Origin: an uncultured Actinomycetes bacterium
GTDB lineage: Bacteria; Actinomycetota; Coriobacteriia; Coriobacteriales; RUG844
Direction: 5' to 3'
Assembly (NCBI GenBank): GCA_900313875.1
Contig: OMSY01000042.1
Span: 1 to 21,715, forward strand
Length of the DNA: 21,715 bases
Both the position numbers and the translations under genes were made by a program. Positions 1 through 8,529 of the stretch are shown here, in pieces (positions within the stretch are counted from its first letter, which is position 1; every line of letters begins with the position of its first letter). Below the pieces are notes generated by a model. The model was given only the letters and a program-made list of their open reading frames with translations, ran no database searches and was not told the origin of the DNA.

Positions 1-13
1 CGGCAATGCTCAT
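1..13 (-). CDS. Start of a further dcw-cluster gene, cut by window edge
   Basis: An ATG on the minus strand overlaps the pgeF stop as ATGA and is preceded by GGAGG with a 5-nt spacer, so it is very probably the start of the next gene of the operon. Only M-S-I-A is visible, so the product cannot be read. In many Gram-positive clusters the gene after pgeF is the PLP-homeostasis protein YggS or the FtsZ partner SepF; that is synteny, not sequence evidence. Confidence 0.6.
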
Positions 14-861
14 GTTGACCTCCATCCATCGAGCCGCACGGCCATGGCACCGTGCCGCCCACAACGACCACCGGAACCACGGTGGGAGAAGAAACGGTCC
101 TGCCCGTCACGGGTGCACAGCTCCGGGTCGATGATACGACCAGACGCCATACCATGCCGCAGCAGGTCCTCCCGCACGGCTGCGGAAAGCGACAGGTGAC
201 GCATCCCCGCATCGCAGCGGGCACCGAACACGTCCACGAACCGTTCGAGCAGCTCGTCGGAGACCTCGTAGCAGCATGCCCCGATATGCGGCCCGATATA
301 GGCGTTGACCTCATCGGGCATGCAACCCGTCTCCGCACATAGCGCATCGAGCGTCTTGCCTGCGATGCCCGCAAGCGCGCCACGCCATCCCGCATGGGCG
401 ATGGCGAACCCACCCCCGGGCGCGACCAGGATGACCGGCAGGCAATCGGCGAAGAAGAGGAGCACCGGGATGCCGGCCTGCAGGCAGACCACCGCATCGG
501 CACCATCGGCAAGCCGTTCGCGTACATGCTGCTCCTGACCTTCCACCACGACGACATCGCTCCCGTGCACCTGGTTGCATGCGAGAAGATGCCCAGCACA
601 TGCCCCTGCACCCAACGCCGCAAGCGCCCGCAGGCGGTTCTCCCGGACACATGCCGGGTCGTCGTCGACGTGCAGGCCCAGGTTCAGGGAGTCATGCGGT
701 TCCGCGCTCACGCCACCGGTCCGCTCGAGGAAGGCGATGCGCGTCCCGGCCACGTCACGGACCGCCTCATCCGTGAGATACCCGACTCCCGATACATGAC
801 AGACCCTCGACAGCTGCGGAAGCGGCAGGTCGAGGGTCTGAGAAGCGCCCTTTCGAGCCAT
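10..861 (-). CDS. pgeF: PgeF/YfiH family peptidoglycan editing factor
   Basis: A 283-residue protein of the multicopper polyphenol oxidase (laccase-like, DUF152/YfiH) family. Studied members (PgeF) are cytoplasmic enzymes that hydrolyse UDP-MurNAc-L-Ser formed by a MurC error, so that serine does not enter the wall. Family motifs are clear: SLNLGLHVDDDPACVRENR (58-76), NQVHGSDVVVV (96-106), ADCLPVIL (138-145), AIAHAGWRG (153-161) and IGPHIGACCYEVSDEL (189-204). The expected metal or catalytic residues are H99, C140 and H156. The C-terminal FFSHRGSGGRCGRHGAM is also typical. The start lies 5 nt after the ftsZ stop; no good Shine-Dalgarno is seen, so it probably depends on coupling to ftsZ. Position after ftsZ is usual in actinobacteria and Firmicutes. 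Confidence 0.93.
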   Translation of the reverse strand: MARKGASQTLDLPLPQLSRVCHVSGVGYLTDEAVRDVAGTRIAFLERTGGVSAEPHDSLNLGLHVDDDPACVRENRLRALAALGAGACAGHLLACNQVHGSDVVVVEGQEQHVRERLADGADAVVCLQAGIPVLLFFADCLPVILVAPGGGFAIAHAGWRGALAGIAGKTLDALCAETGCMPDEVNAYIGPHIGACCYEVSDELLERFVDVFGARCDAGMRHLSLSAAVREDLLRHGMASGRIIDPELCTRDGQDRFFSHRGSGGRCGRHGAMAVRLDGWRST

Positions 862-866
862 GGAAC

Positions 867-1973
867 CTAGAATCCCGGATTCCTCAGGAAGTCGGGCACG
901 TAATCATCGTCGTCGTACGACGGCTCATAGGACTGGCCCTGCGAGGACCTGCGCGAGGAAGAGCCGTTCTGACCGGAGAAGATATCGCTGTCGAAACCGC
1001 CGAGGGACGGCTGGCTGGTCGACGTGGAGAAACCGGTCGCGATGACGGTGATGCGGATCTGGTCGCCCATCGAATCGTCGATGACGGCACCGATGATGAT
1101 GTTGGCATCCTCGTCGGCGCATTCGTTGACGGCGTCCATGGCCTCGGTCACCTCGGACAGCGTGAGGTCGCTGCCACCGGTGATGGAGACGAGGATACGG
1201 GTCGCACCGGTGATGGAGGAATCGAGCAGCTTGCTGGAGATGGCCTGCTGCGCTGCCTCGAGGGCACGGGTCTCGCCGCTGGAGACGCCGATACCCATCA
1301 TCGCGCTGCCGGCGGACTTCATGATGGAGCGCACGTCGGCGAAGTCGAGGTTGATGAGACCCGGGATGGTGATGAGGTCGGTGATGCCCTGCGTACCCTG
1401 ACGCAGGATGTCATCGGCGATGCGGAAGGCATCGAGCATGCTCGTGCGCTTCTCGACCACGTCGAGGAGACGGTCGTTGGGGATGACGATGAGCGTATCG
1501 ACGTTCTCGGAGAGGAGCTCGATACCCTCCTCGGCCTGCGTCGCACGCTTGCGACCCTCGAAGGAGAAGGGCTTGGTGACGACACCGACGGTGAGTGCGC
1601 CGATCTCCTCATGCGCGATCTCGGCGACGATGGGAGCGGCACCGGTACCCGTGCCGCCACCCTCACCAGCGGTGATGAAGATCATGTCGGCACCGGCGAG
1701 GGCATCACGGATCTCGCTGCGGGACTCCTCGGCTGCCTGGCAACCGATCTCGGGGTTGGCACCGGCACCGAGTCCACGGGTGAGGCTGTCACCGATATGC
1801 ACGACCACATCGGCATCGGACATGAGCAGTGCCTGACGGTCGGTGTTGATGGCAATGAACTCAACGCCCTTGATTCCAGCTTCGACCATTCGGTTCACGG
1901 CGTTGGTACCACCACCGCCTACGCCGACGACCTTGATGACGGCAAGGTGATCCGTTCCTGTTACCCCTGGCAT
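867..1973 (-). CDS. ftsZ: Cell division GTPase FtsZ
   Basis: Tubulin-like GTPase of 368 residues that polymerises at midcell into the Z ring. The nucleotide-binding GGGGTNAV (19-26), the tubulin signature GEGGGTGTG (103-111) and the T7-loop region NLDFADVR (208-215) are all present. The C-terminal linker (about 318-358) is Ser/Gln/Asp-rich and ends in [11 protein letters not shown], the conserved tail that binds partners such as SepF; no ftsA is next to it, as usual in actinobacteria. The ATG is preceded by GGAGG with a 4-nt spacer. A 212-bp gap separates it from ftsQ upstream and carries a likely promoter, so ftsZ can probably be expressed apart from the rest of the cluster. Length is slightly shorter than many actinobacterial FtsZ proteins because the linker is short. 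Confidence 0.98.
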   Translation of the reverse strand: MPGVTGTDHLAVIKVVGVGGGGTNAVNRMVEAGIKGVEFIAINTDRQALLMSDADVVVHIGDSLTRGLGAGANPEIGCQAAEESRSEIRDALAGADMIFITAGEGGGTGTGAAPIVAEIAHEEIGALTVGVVTKPFSFEGRKRATQAEEGIELLSENVDTLIVIPNDRLLDVVEKRTSMLDAFRIADDILRQGTQGITDLITIPGLINLDFADVRSIMKSAGSAMMGIGVSSGETRALEAAQQAISSKLLDSSITGATRILVSITGGSDLTLSEVTEAMDAVNECADEDANIIIGAVIDDSMGDQIRITVIATGFSTSTSQPSLGGFDSDIFSGQNGSSSRRSSQGQSYEPSYDDDDYVPDFLRNPGF

Positions 1974-2014
1974 GGTACCTCCAATTATGTCCAGCTTCCC
2001 GTGAGAAAGCGCGT

Positions 2015-2028
2015 ATCGCCTTGGCGAT
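2015..2028. promoter_or_regulatory. Palindrome in the ftsZ leader
   Basis: A perfect inverted repeat ATCGCC-tt-GGCGAT (6-2-6) lies 42 bp before the ftsZ start codon and downstream of the predicted ftsZ promoter. The 2-nt centre is too short for a normal RNA hairpin loop, so a dimeric protein operator is the likelier reading. No regulator is identified. Confidence 0.35.
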
Positions 2029-2058
2029 TTTGCGACACTACGGCATTGTCAATCAACT

Positions 2059-2086
2059 ATTGTACAAGAAAAACTTTACCTGAAAA
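2059..2086 (-). promoter_or_regulatory. Likely ftsZ promoter
   Basis: On the minus strand TTTTCA (2081-2086) is followed after 16 bp by TACAAT (2059-2064), a near-consensus sigma-A type -10. The stretch 2040-2095 is clearly A+T-rich against its surroundings. The start of transcription would fall near 2052, giving a leader of about 80 nt before ftsZ. The rest of the 1974-2185 gap shows no gene and no strong terminator. Confidence 0.45.
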
Positions 2087-2185
2087 GCCACATCTTGTCT
2101 GTTACGTACCTGATTCGACGCTGAAACGCGCCAAATCACAGCGTCAGCACACGATAGTCCTGTGCACCTTTGGCCTATACCCATA

Positions 2186-3658
2186 TCAAAGCCCTCTCCA
2201 AGCCGGACTGTCGGGGACCCGCACGTTGATGTAGGTGACCGAACCCTCGTGCTCGGAAAGCACCTTCATGGCCACCCGTTCCTTGGTCCGCACATCCTCC
2301 GAGGAGCCGAACGAGACCTCCACCCCGTTGTCGAGGGTGAGCGTGACCGACTCGGGATCCGGAGCGGAGATGGACGTGACCCGTGAGCCGAACCCATCGC
2401 TCAGGTCCTTCATGATCGCAATGCCGGTCAGTATACCCTTGTCATCGCAAACCTCACCCGTGACAGGACGGATCGTGGTCGAGACGTTGGTGATCTTCGG
2501 CTTGTCCCCCATGTTGGCGAGGATGTTCGCCGACAACGCTTGCTGGTCGACATGCCCCGAAGCCGCCTGCAGGGCATCAGGGGTGACCATGGGCGTGATG
2601 GGAAGGGTCACCCCCGGGGTGACCCGTGCATCCTCATCCTCCACCTCGTCCTCATAGGCTTCCGCGGTAGGAGAGACCGAGGGTGTGGGCATGGCCTGCA
2701 AGGTCGTGTCCGCCGTGATGACCGTCTGCGTCGAGGAGGTGTTCTCGTCGATGATGGAGAGCCACAACCCGTTCTCGGACATGGCCCATCGGCTCAACGA
2801 CGAGTAGTTCGTGGTGACGGGGACCTCGACCACGTAGTCGAGACTCGATTCGGTGACCGTGATGTTGAGACGACCCGGAAAGACGCGCTTCACCTTGGCG
2901 GAAGCTATCCAGGGGTCGGCCTCGAGCCGCTCCACCATGTCCGAGGTGCTGCAGTTGAAGAGGGTGGCACCTTCCTTGATATCCGCAGTGGACAGTACCT
3001 CGTCCTCGGACAGATAGGTGTTGCCCGAGATGGTCACCTCGTTGATGGGGAACAACGGGGAGTGCCGGAGCACGAACATGCCCACGAGAAGGATGACCGC
3101 GATGCAGGCGACGATCGCGATGATGCGCATCAGGGGCTGAAGGCGGTCGGCGATGCGGCGCTCGTTGCGTGCCCGCTGCAGCTGGCGGACCGTGGTCCCC
3201 TGCTGCTGGGAATCGGCTTTCCTCCCGAACAGATGCGGGAACCGCCCCCTCCCGCTGCCGTCGGCGACGGGAAGACTGGATGTCGGGCGTGCCGATGCGC
3301 GCCCTCTGCCGTCATTGCGCGTGAACGACCTGCCCTCCGCAGCGGCACGGCGACGGGAACGGGCCTCATCGAGCGATTCGACCTTGCCGGGACCCCTGCG
3401 CTGACCGGAGGGATGGGAGCTGCGGACACTCTGCACACGCTTGCCACCCGAGGTGCGGGAAGGCGCGGAACGGCGTTGCGCGCCCCGCGGGGAGGAACCC
3501 TGCAGGTTGCGCCCACGTGAGGGGGAACCCTGTGCACTGCGACCGCGCGGGGTGGATCCCTTGCGTGACGGCCCCGCAGAGCCCTTGGGCGAACGCGAAC
3601 GGCCCGATCCCGACCTAGAAGCCGAGGAATTGGATCTCCGGTTGGAGTTCGATGCCAT
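2186..3658 (-). CDS. ftsQ: FtsQ/DivIB-type division protein with long basic N-terminus
   Basis: 490 residues. The order is: a basic, disordered Ser/Arg/Gly-rich cytoplasmic tail (1-175), one membrane segment (about 177-197, MRIIAIVACIAVILLVGMFV), a POTRA domain (about 203-272, starting FPINEVTISGNTYLSEDEV), and a beta domain to the C-terminus. FtsQ bridges FtsL/FtsB-type proteins to the divisome at the outer face of the membrane. The tail holds about three 10-residue repeats (35-44, 45-54, 55-62; S-x-P/S-R-G-R-x-x-Q-G). The beta domain is split by an acidic Pro/Thr/Val-rich insert (about 322-362). Usual FtsQ proteins are 250-330 residues, so both additions are notable. The chosen ATG has GGGAGG 3 nt before it and lies 44 nt inside the end of murB, a long overlap that suggests coupling. 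Family assignment rests on topology, the POTRA sequence and position before ftsZ. Confidence 0.9.
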   Translation of the reverse strand: MASNSNRRSNSSASRSGSGRSRSPKGSAGPSRKGSTPRGRSAQGSPSRGRNLQGSSPRGAQRRSAPSRTSGGKRVQSVRSSHPSGQRRGPGKVESLDEARSRRRAAAEGRSFTRNDGRGRASARPTSSLPVADGSGRGRFPHLFGRKADSQQQGTTVRQLQRARNERRIADRLQPLMRIIAIVACIAVILLVGMFVLRHSPLFPINEVTISGNTYLSEDEVLSTADIKEGATLFNCSTSDMVERLEADPWIASAKVKRVFPGRLNITVTESSLDYVVEVPVTTNYSSLSRWAMSENGLWLSIIDENTSSTQTVITADTTLQAMPTPSVSPTAEAYEDEVEDEDARVTPGVTLPITPMVTPDALQAASGHVDQQALSANILANMGDKPKITNVSTTIRPVTGEVCDDKGILTGIAIMKDLSDGFGSRVTSISAPDPESVTLTLDNGVEVSFGSSEDVRTKERVAMKVLSEHEGSVTYINVRVPDSPAWRGL

Positions 3659-4523
3659 GAGCCTCCCTCACCCGCCTTCTTGCCAGCACGATGAGTGCCA
3701 TGATATCAGCTGCGGTCGCGTCACCAGTGTTCACGATGAAGTTGGCGTGCAGGTCGGAGATGCGGGCACCACCCTTCTGCTCACCCTTGAGTCCCGCACC
3801 CTCGATGAGCTGCCCTGCAGACTCCCCCTCGGGATTGCGGAAGACGCTCCCCGCGCTCGGCTGGGAGAGCGGCTGACGTTGCTTCCTGCGCTCGAGGTTC
3901 GACTCCATCCTGCTGCGGATCTGGGAGACATCACCCGGTTTGACGCGCATCTCGGCCTCGAGGATGATGCATCCGCGGGGGATGCCGCTGTTACGGTAGC
4001 GCCAATCGATGTCGGAACCCTGCCAGCGCTCGAGACCCTTGTGCGGCGTGTAGACCGTGAGCGCCTCGACATGGTCGCCGATCGCCTCGTTCCGCACGCC
4101 CGCGTTCATGAAGAGCGCGCCGCCGAGCGTCCCCGGGATACCCACCGCGAACTCGAGACCGGAGTATCCGTTCTTGAACGCATCCTGCACGATGCGCGAG
4201 AGCAGGGTCCCGGCACCGGCGACGAGGAAGCCGTCATCGGTGAAGACCGCCTTCTTGAACTCGTTGCCGAGCGTGATGATGGCGGCATTGCAGCCCTTGT
4301 CGGAGACGAGGAGGTTGCTCCCCTTGCCCACGGGTGCCCAGGGCATGCGGTGCTGCTCGAGCACCGTGCAGACCTTGCTGATGTCCGCAAGCGTCGCACA
4401 TTCGATGAAGAGCGCGGCCGGACCACCGACCCGGAACGTCGTATGGCGCGACATGCGCTCGTCACATTGGATGGAACCATCGAGCTCGCCATCGAGCTCA
4501 CAGTAGATATCGAAGGCGCTCAC
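3615..4523 (-). CDS. murB: UDP-N-acetylenolpyruvoylglucosamine reductase MurB
   Basis: 302-residue FAD enzyme that reduces UDP-GlcNAc-enolpyruvate with NADPH to UDP-MurNAc, the second committed step of peptidoglycan synthesis, in the cytoplasm. Visible motifs: PVGKGSNLLVSDKG (FAD site, near residue 80), FAVGIPGTLGGALFMNAG, WRYRNSGIPRG, and SAGSVFRNPEGESAGQLIE, whose GSVFRNP holds the catalytic Ser of type II (Gram-positive type) MurB; LQPEIQFLG at the end carries the catalytic Glu. The start codon is GTG, overlapping the murC stop as GTGA, with GGGGAG 9 nt upstream. Placement between murC and ftsQ keeps it in the same transcription unit as the Mur ligases. Confidence 0.96.
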   Translation of the reverse strand: MSAFDIYCELDGELDGSIQCDERMSRHTTFRVGGPAALFIECATLADISKVCTVLEQHRMPWAPVGKGSNLLVSDKGCNAAIITLGNEFKKAVFTDDGFLVAGAGTLLSRIVQDAFKNGYSGLEFAVGIPGTLGGALFMNAGVRNEAIGDHVEALTVYTPHKGLERWQGSDIDWRYRNSGIPRGCIILEAEMRVKPGDVSQIRSRMESNLERRKQRQPLSQPSAGSVFRNPEGESAGQLIEGAGLKGEQKGGARISDLHANFIVNTGDATAADIMALIVLARRRVREAHGIELQPEIQFLGF

Positions 4524-5941
4524 CGCACAACACTCCCCTCATGCTGAAGCATATCGAGCACGACCGGCCCCATCGCGGTGATGTCCCCGGCCCCCATCGT
4601 CAGCAGCAGGTCACCGGGGACGAGATGCTGGGCGAGATACGGTGCGACGTCACCACGATGCGGCATCCAGGCAACCTGCATGCACGGATCATGTGCAAGC
4701 ACCGAGTCGACAAGCGTCTTGCCCGAGACCCCGGGTATCGGCGCCTCCCCTGCCGAGTAGACATCCATGAACGTGACGGAATCAGCCCGGTCGAACGCAG
4801 GACCCCACTCATCCGCAAGCGCCTGCGTCCGGGAATACCGATGCGGTTGGAACAGCACATGCACGTGACGGTAACCGAGCTCGCACGCAGCCTTGATGGT
4901 CGCCGCGACCTCGGTCGGATGATGCCCGTAGTCATCGACGACATCGATACCCGCCACGTTGCCCACGAAGTCGAAACGGCGACGTACGCCGGTGAAGCCG
5001 GAAACCGCCTCGGCGGCCTCCGCGACCCCGTAGCCCAGGAAGGACAGCACCGCCATGACCGCAGTGGCGTTGAGGACGTTGTGCTCACCGGGGTTCGAAT
5101 CGAGCCGCACAGACGCCGGAGCGTCATCTGCGACCCTCACCTCGAACCTCGTGTGCACCCCTTCGTGGACGATGTTGCTGCAGACGATGTCGCAATCCCC
5201 GGAGAATCCATAGGTGAGCACCTTCCTCCCGGTCGCATGCGCAAGCTCCGACAGCTGGGGGTCATCGCCACAGACTATGACGACCCCATCGCCCTGGTGT
5301 GCACCCGCGAACTCCCGAAACGCGGTCCTGATGGCAGCGAGGTCGGCATAATGGTCGAGATGATCCTCCTCGATGTTCGTGATGACCGCGACATAGGGGT
5401 CGAGGTAGACGAAGGACCCATCCGACTCGTCCGCCTCGACGACATAGTGCTCGCCCGCTCCGGACGAGGCGTTGGTGTCGTATCCATCCACCACCCCGCC
5501 GATCAGGAAGGTCGGGTCCGCCCCAAGCCTTGCAAGCGAGGTCGCGAGCATCGATGACGTCGTCGTCTTGCCATGGGTGCCCGCCACGGCAAGCGTCTTG
5601 CGGCCACGACCGAGCCACGCGAGCATGCGGGCGCGCGCCCAGACCGGGACACCGCGGTCGACGAGCGCCGCGAGCTCGGGATTGTCGGGGGGGATGGCGG
5701 AGGAGACGACGACCACATCGATGGCACGTCCCGCCACGTTCTCAGGCGACTGCCCGATGAACACCTCGACACCCGCCTCGCGCAACGCAGCGGTGGCCCG
5801 ACTCTCCTTGAGGTCGGAACCGGACACCTTCAGGCCCCGGTCGTGAGCGACGAGCGCGATACCGCTCATGCCCACCCCGCCGATGCCGATGAAATGAATG
5901 CTCCCGATGCCATCGGGCATCGGTCGGCTCTCAGAGAACAT
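4520..5941 (-). CDS. murC: UDP-N-acetylmuramate--L-alanine ligase MurC
   Basis: Mur ligase that uses ATP to add L-Ala to UDP-MurNAc. With the start chosen here it has 473 residues. Seen: the N-terminal dinucleotide-like IHFIGIGGVGMSGIA (15-29), the P-loop GTHGKTTT (121-128), EADESDGSF (169-177), and a Mur ligase C-terminal domain with DDYGHHPTEV and QPHRYSRT. The start at 5941 follows GGGAGGGAG with a 7-nt spacer, the best site in the region, and leads straight into the conserved fold. An in-frame ATG at 5983 (14 residues longer, GGGGG 6-7 nt upstream, 21 nt after the murG stop) cannot be excluded. It overlaps murB by 4 nt. PgeF, encoded downstream, repairs the serine error that MurC makes. 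Confidence 0.96.
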   Translation of the reverse strand: MFSESRPMPDGIGSIHFIGIGGVGMSGIALVAHDRGLKVSGSDLKESRATAALREAGVEVFIGQSPENVAGRAIDVVVVSSAIPPDNPELAALVDRGVPVWARARMLAWLGRGRKTLAVAGTHGKTTTSSMLATSLARLGADPTFLIGGVVDGYDTNASSGAGEHYVVEADESDGSFVYLDPYVAVITNIEEDHLDHYADLAAIRTAFREFAGAHQGDGVVIVCGDDPQLSELAHATGRKVLTYGFSGDCDIVCSNIVHEGVHTRFEVRVADDAPASVRLDSNPGEHNVLNATAVMAVLSFLGYGVAEAAEAVSGFTGVRRRFDFVGNVAGIDVVDDYGHHPTEVAATIKAACELGYRHVHVLFQPHRYSRTQALADEWGPAFDRADSVTFMDVYSAGEAPIPGVSGKTLVDSVLAHDPCMQVAWMPHRGDVAPYLAQHLVPGDLLLTMGAGDITAMGPVVLDMLQHEGSVVR

Positions 5942-5948
5942 CCAGGTA

Positions 5949-5957
5949 CTCCCTCCC
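5949..5957 (-). promoter_or_regulatory. Ribosome binding site that decides the murC start
   Basis: GGGAGGGAG on the minus strand, 7 nt before the ATG at 5941. It lies inside the longer reading that would start at 5983, which is why the shorter MurC was preferred. Confidence 0.5.
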
Positions 5958-6004
5958 ATGGATTCCAGCGAGCGGATACACATGCGGAACCCCCTTGATA
6001 CAGG

Positions 6005-7105
6005 TCACTGCCCACCTCCGGCAACCTCGAGGACCGTGTCCGCGAGCAGGGACACCGCATTCGGCCTACCCAGCTCCCGTGCGGAGGATGCCATCTGGAC
6101 CCTGAGCTCCGCATCCCGCAGGAGATGGAGAAGGTCATGCGAGAGATGATCCTCCAGCTGGTCATCGGGTATCAGGACACAGGCCCCCGCCTTGACGAGC
6201 GCCCGCGCGTTCTTCGTCTGATGGTCATCGGTCGCATGGGGATAGGGCACGAGCAGGCTTGCGATCCCCAATGCGGTGATCTCGGCAAGGGAGCTTGCCC
6301 CGGACCTCGACACGATGCAATCGGAAGCCTTCAGGCAATCACCCATGTTCTCGATGTACGGGAAGACCTGCCACCTGTCACCATAGCCGGTCCCAAGTGC
6401 GGTGACGACCTCCCCATGGTTCCTCGGTCCCGAGGAATGCACGACATACAGGTCATCGATGGCCATGAGCTCATCGCGCATGGCGATGAGCGCCTCGTTG
6501 AGATGCTTGGCCCCGAGCGAACCGCCCATGACGAGCAGCATGAGCGCATCATCGGGGATACCGAGTGACCTGCGTCCACGTGCACGGTCCCCCTCGAGTA
6601 TGCTCCTGCGTACCGGGTTCCCGGTGATGACCATCCGGTCGGACGGGCAGCCCTTGAGATACTCACGTGACATCTCATAGGTAAGCGCGATGCGGTCGGC
6701 ATAATGCCCGAGCCTGCGGTTCGTGAGACCGGGTACCGAGTTCTGCTCGTGGATGACGAGTGGCGTATGGGTGCGATGCGCGGCCATACCCACCGGAAGC
6801 GACACATATCCACCGAACCCCACGACCGCCGCAGGGCGATGCTCCTCGAGATAGGCAGCTGCCTTGCGTGCGCTCCTGAGCACCTTGACCGACGAGGTCA
6901 CGAGCGTCGTCGGATGGGAGCGGTTGAACCCAGCAGCCTCGAGTGGAACGAACTCGAGCCCTTGGGCGACGGAGAGCTTGGCCTCCGGTCCCCGCGGGGT
7001 ACCGATGTAGACGACCTCATGCCCACGGCGCTCGAGCTCGAGGGCCACCGCGATGGCAGGGTTGACATGACCGGCGGTACCACCACCGCAAACCACGAAC
7101 CTCAT
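6005..7105 (-). CDS. murG: Lipid II synthase MurG (GlcNAc transferase)
   Basis: 366-residue GT28 glycosyltransferase that moves GlcNAc from UDP-GlcNAc onto lipid I to make lipid II at the inner face of the membrane. Motifs: CGGGTAGHVNPAIAVA near the N-terminus (glycine-rich loop for acceptor and diphosphate), GFGGYVSLPVGMAA, HEQNSVPGLTNR, TGNPVRRS, VMGGSLGAKHLNEAL, and the donor-binding VSRSGASSLAEI with PYPHATDDHQTKNA. The ATG overlaps the ftsW stop as ATGA and is preceded by GGAGGAGGG, so synthesis of the lipid II maker and the polymerase FtsW is coupled. Length is normal for the family. Confidence 0.97.
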   Translation of the reverse strand: MRFVVCGGGTAGHVNPAIAVALELERRGHEVVYIGTPRGPEAKLSVAQGLEFVPLEAAGFNRSHPTTLVTSSVKVLRSARKAAAYLEEHRPAAVVGFGGYVSLPVGMAAHRTHTPLVIHEQNSVPGLTNRRLGHYADRIALTYEMSREYLKGCPSDRMVITGNPVRRSILEGDRARGRRSLGIPDDALMLLVMGGSLGAKHLNEALIAMRDELMAIDDLYVVHSSGPRNHGEVVTALGTGYGDRWQVFPYIENMGDCLKASDCIVSRSGASSLAEITALGIASLLVPYPHATDDHQTKNARALVKAGACVLIPDDQLEDHLSHDLLHLLRDAELRVQMASSARELGRPNAVSLLADTVLEVAGGGQ

Positions 7106-8529
7106 GACCGTTCCCTCCTCCGCCTCAGCCTCGGGACATCATCATCGTCCCGCACGGGCGTGCCGGAGCGCCCCCTGCCCGGAGGCGACCAGTCCACGTC
7201 CTCCCAGTCCGCCCAGAACCGCTGCGGGGTGGCCGGACGCTCCATACGCCTCGAAGCACCGCCCCCGCGTCGCGACCTGACGACCCGTACCGTCTCGTCA
7301 GGCCCATCCTGGATGCCGTCGTAGACGACGAGGTCCGCACGGCTCCGACGGGCCGCCGCCTCCGGGGTCGACTGCAAGGAGATGGCGAGGAGAAGGCCCA
7401 CGAGGATGAAGGTCGACAGGAGCGAGGAACCACCCGAGGACACGAAGGGAAGCGGCTTGCCCGTGACCGGGAACATGCCCACGGCACAGTACATGTTGAG
7501 GAATGCCTGGAACCCGATGACCACGGTCGCGCCACCGGCAACCATCCTGCCGAAGGGTGTCGAGGCCTGATAGGCGATCCTGAGGCCGGCTACGACGAAC
7601 GCGATGAAGAGGGCGACGATGACGAGCGTGCCGACGAGACCGAGCTCCTCTCCGATGATGGCGAATATGAAGTCGGTATGCCCCTCGGGAAGGTACCCGT
7701 ACTTCTGACCGGAATGACCGAGACCCGAACCGAGAAGCCCCCCACTACCCAGGGCATAGAGCGAGTTCTGTACCTGGTACTCGCCACCTTGGGCGGCCTC
7801 GGTGCTCCCGATACCCAGGAACGAGAGCACGCGTTGCATGCGATAAGGCTCTGCGATGATGCCGATGATGCCAACGACGAACACGATCCCCAGCACACCG
7901 AGAATGAGCCGGGAATCGAGCTCACCGACCCACATCGTGCTGAGCACGGTGACCAGGATGATGATGGAGGTCCCCAGGTCGGGCTGGATGACGATGAGCG
8001 CCGTCGGGACGAGGACCGCAGCGCCCGCCTTCACGGCCAGCTCCCTGAGCTCGATCCCACCATCCAGGAAATCGGCGAGATAACCCGCCATGATGACGAG
8101 GATGACGACCTTGGCGAACTCGGACGCCTGCAAGGTGCCGAACCCCACGTTGATCCAACGCTTCGCGCCGTATTGGGAGATGCCGAAGGCAGCCGTGCAC
8201 AGGAGCAGGAAGACCTCGACCCCCCAGAGCGCCCAGACGAGGCGCTTGCGTGTGAAGATGCGATGGTCGAGACGCGAGAGCACGAATGCGATGGATACCC
8301 CGAGCACCACATAGACCAGATGACGGGACAGGTAATGGTAGGAGGGATGCCCTTCCTTGACCGCCTGATAGGTGGATGCGGAGTAGACCATCACGATGCC
8401 GATGAGGGTGAGCGCGGTGACGCTCAGCAGCAGGACCATGCAGGGCATGGTCAACTGCACGGACGTGGAGGACTGCTTGCGCAGGGAAGAGGGGATGCGT
8501 TGTATGCGCTGCGATGCGATGGAGAACAT
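7102..8529 (-). CDS. ftsW: SEDS glycosyltransferase FtsW
   Basis: 475-residue polytopic membrane protein of the SEDS family, the septal peptidoglycan polymerase that works with the class B PBP. About ten hydrophobic segments are seen, starting with MPCMVLLLSVTALTLIGIVM near residue 30. The signature region YQVQNSLYALGSGGLLGSGL followed by PEGHTDFIFAIIGEELG is typical, as is GKPLPFVSSGGSS near the end of the membrane part. The cytoplasmic C-terminal tail of about 95 residues is Arg-rich (ends RLRRRRERS) and also has acidic patches. An in-frame stop 18 nt before the ATG fixes the start region, but no good Shine-Dalgarno is next to it; a purine-rich GGGAGGAGGAGG stretch lies about 45 nt upstream. 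A 91-bp gap with a -10-like TATAAT separates it from murD. Confidence 0.95.
   Translation of the reverse strand: MFSIASQRIQRIPSSLRKQSSTSVQLTMPCMVLLLSVTALTLIGIVMVYSASTYQAVKEGHPSYHYLSRHLVYVVLGVSIAFVLSRLDHRIFTRKRLVWALWGVEVFLLLCTAAFGISQYGAKRWINVGFGTLQASEFAKVVILVIMAGYLADFLDGGIELRELAVKAGAAVLVPTALIVIQPDLGTSIIILVTVLSTMWVGELDSRLILGVLGIVFVVGIIGIIAEPYRMQRVLSFLGIGSTEAAQGGEYQVQNSLYALGSGGLLGSGLGHSGQKYGYLPEGHTDFIFAIIGEELGLVGTLVIVALFIAFVVAGLRIAYQASTPFGRMVAGGATVVIGFQAFLNMYCAVGMFPVTGKPLPFVSSGGSSLLSTFILVGLLLAISLQSTPEAAARRSRADLVVYDGIQDGPDETVRVVRSRRGGGASRRMERPATPQRFWADWEDVDWSPPGRGRSGTPVRDDDDVPRLRRRRERS

Noticed and set aside
2147..2165. Terminator between ftsQ and ftsZ (GCACA/TGTGC stem)
   Set aside because: Stem of only 5 bp with a 9-nt loop and no U-run after it.
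6609..6621. Near-copy of the repeat core in murG (cGTACCGGGTTCC), and similar partial matches in murD (9521-9530) and murE (13406-13418)
   Set aside because: They encode conserved or ordinary family residues (GNPVR in MurG, for example) and stand alone, so chance in G+C-rich codons explains them better than insertion.
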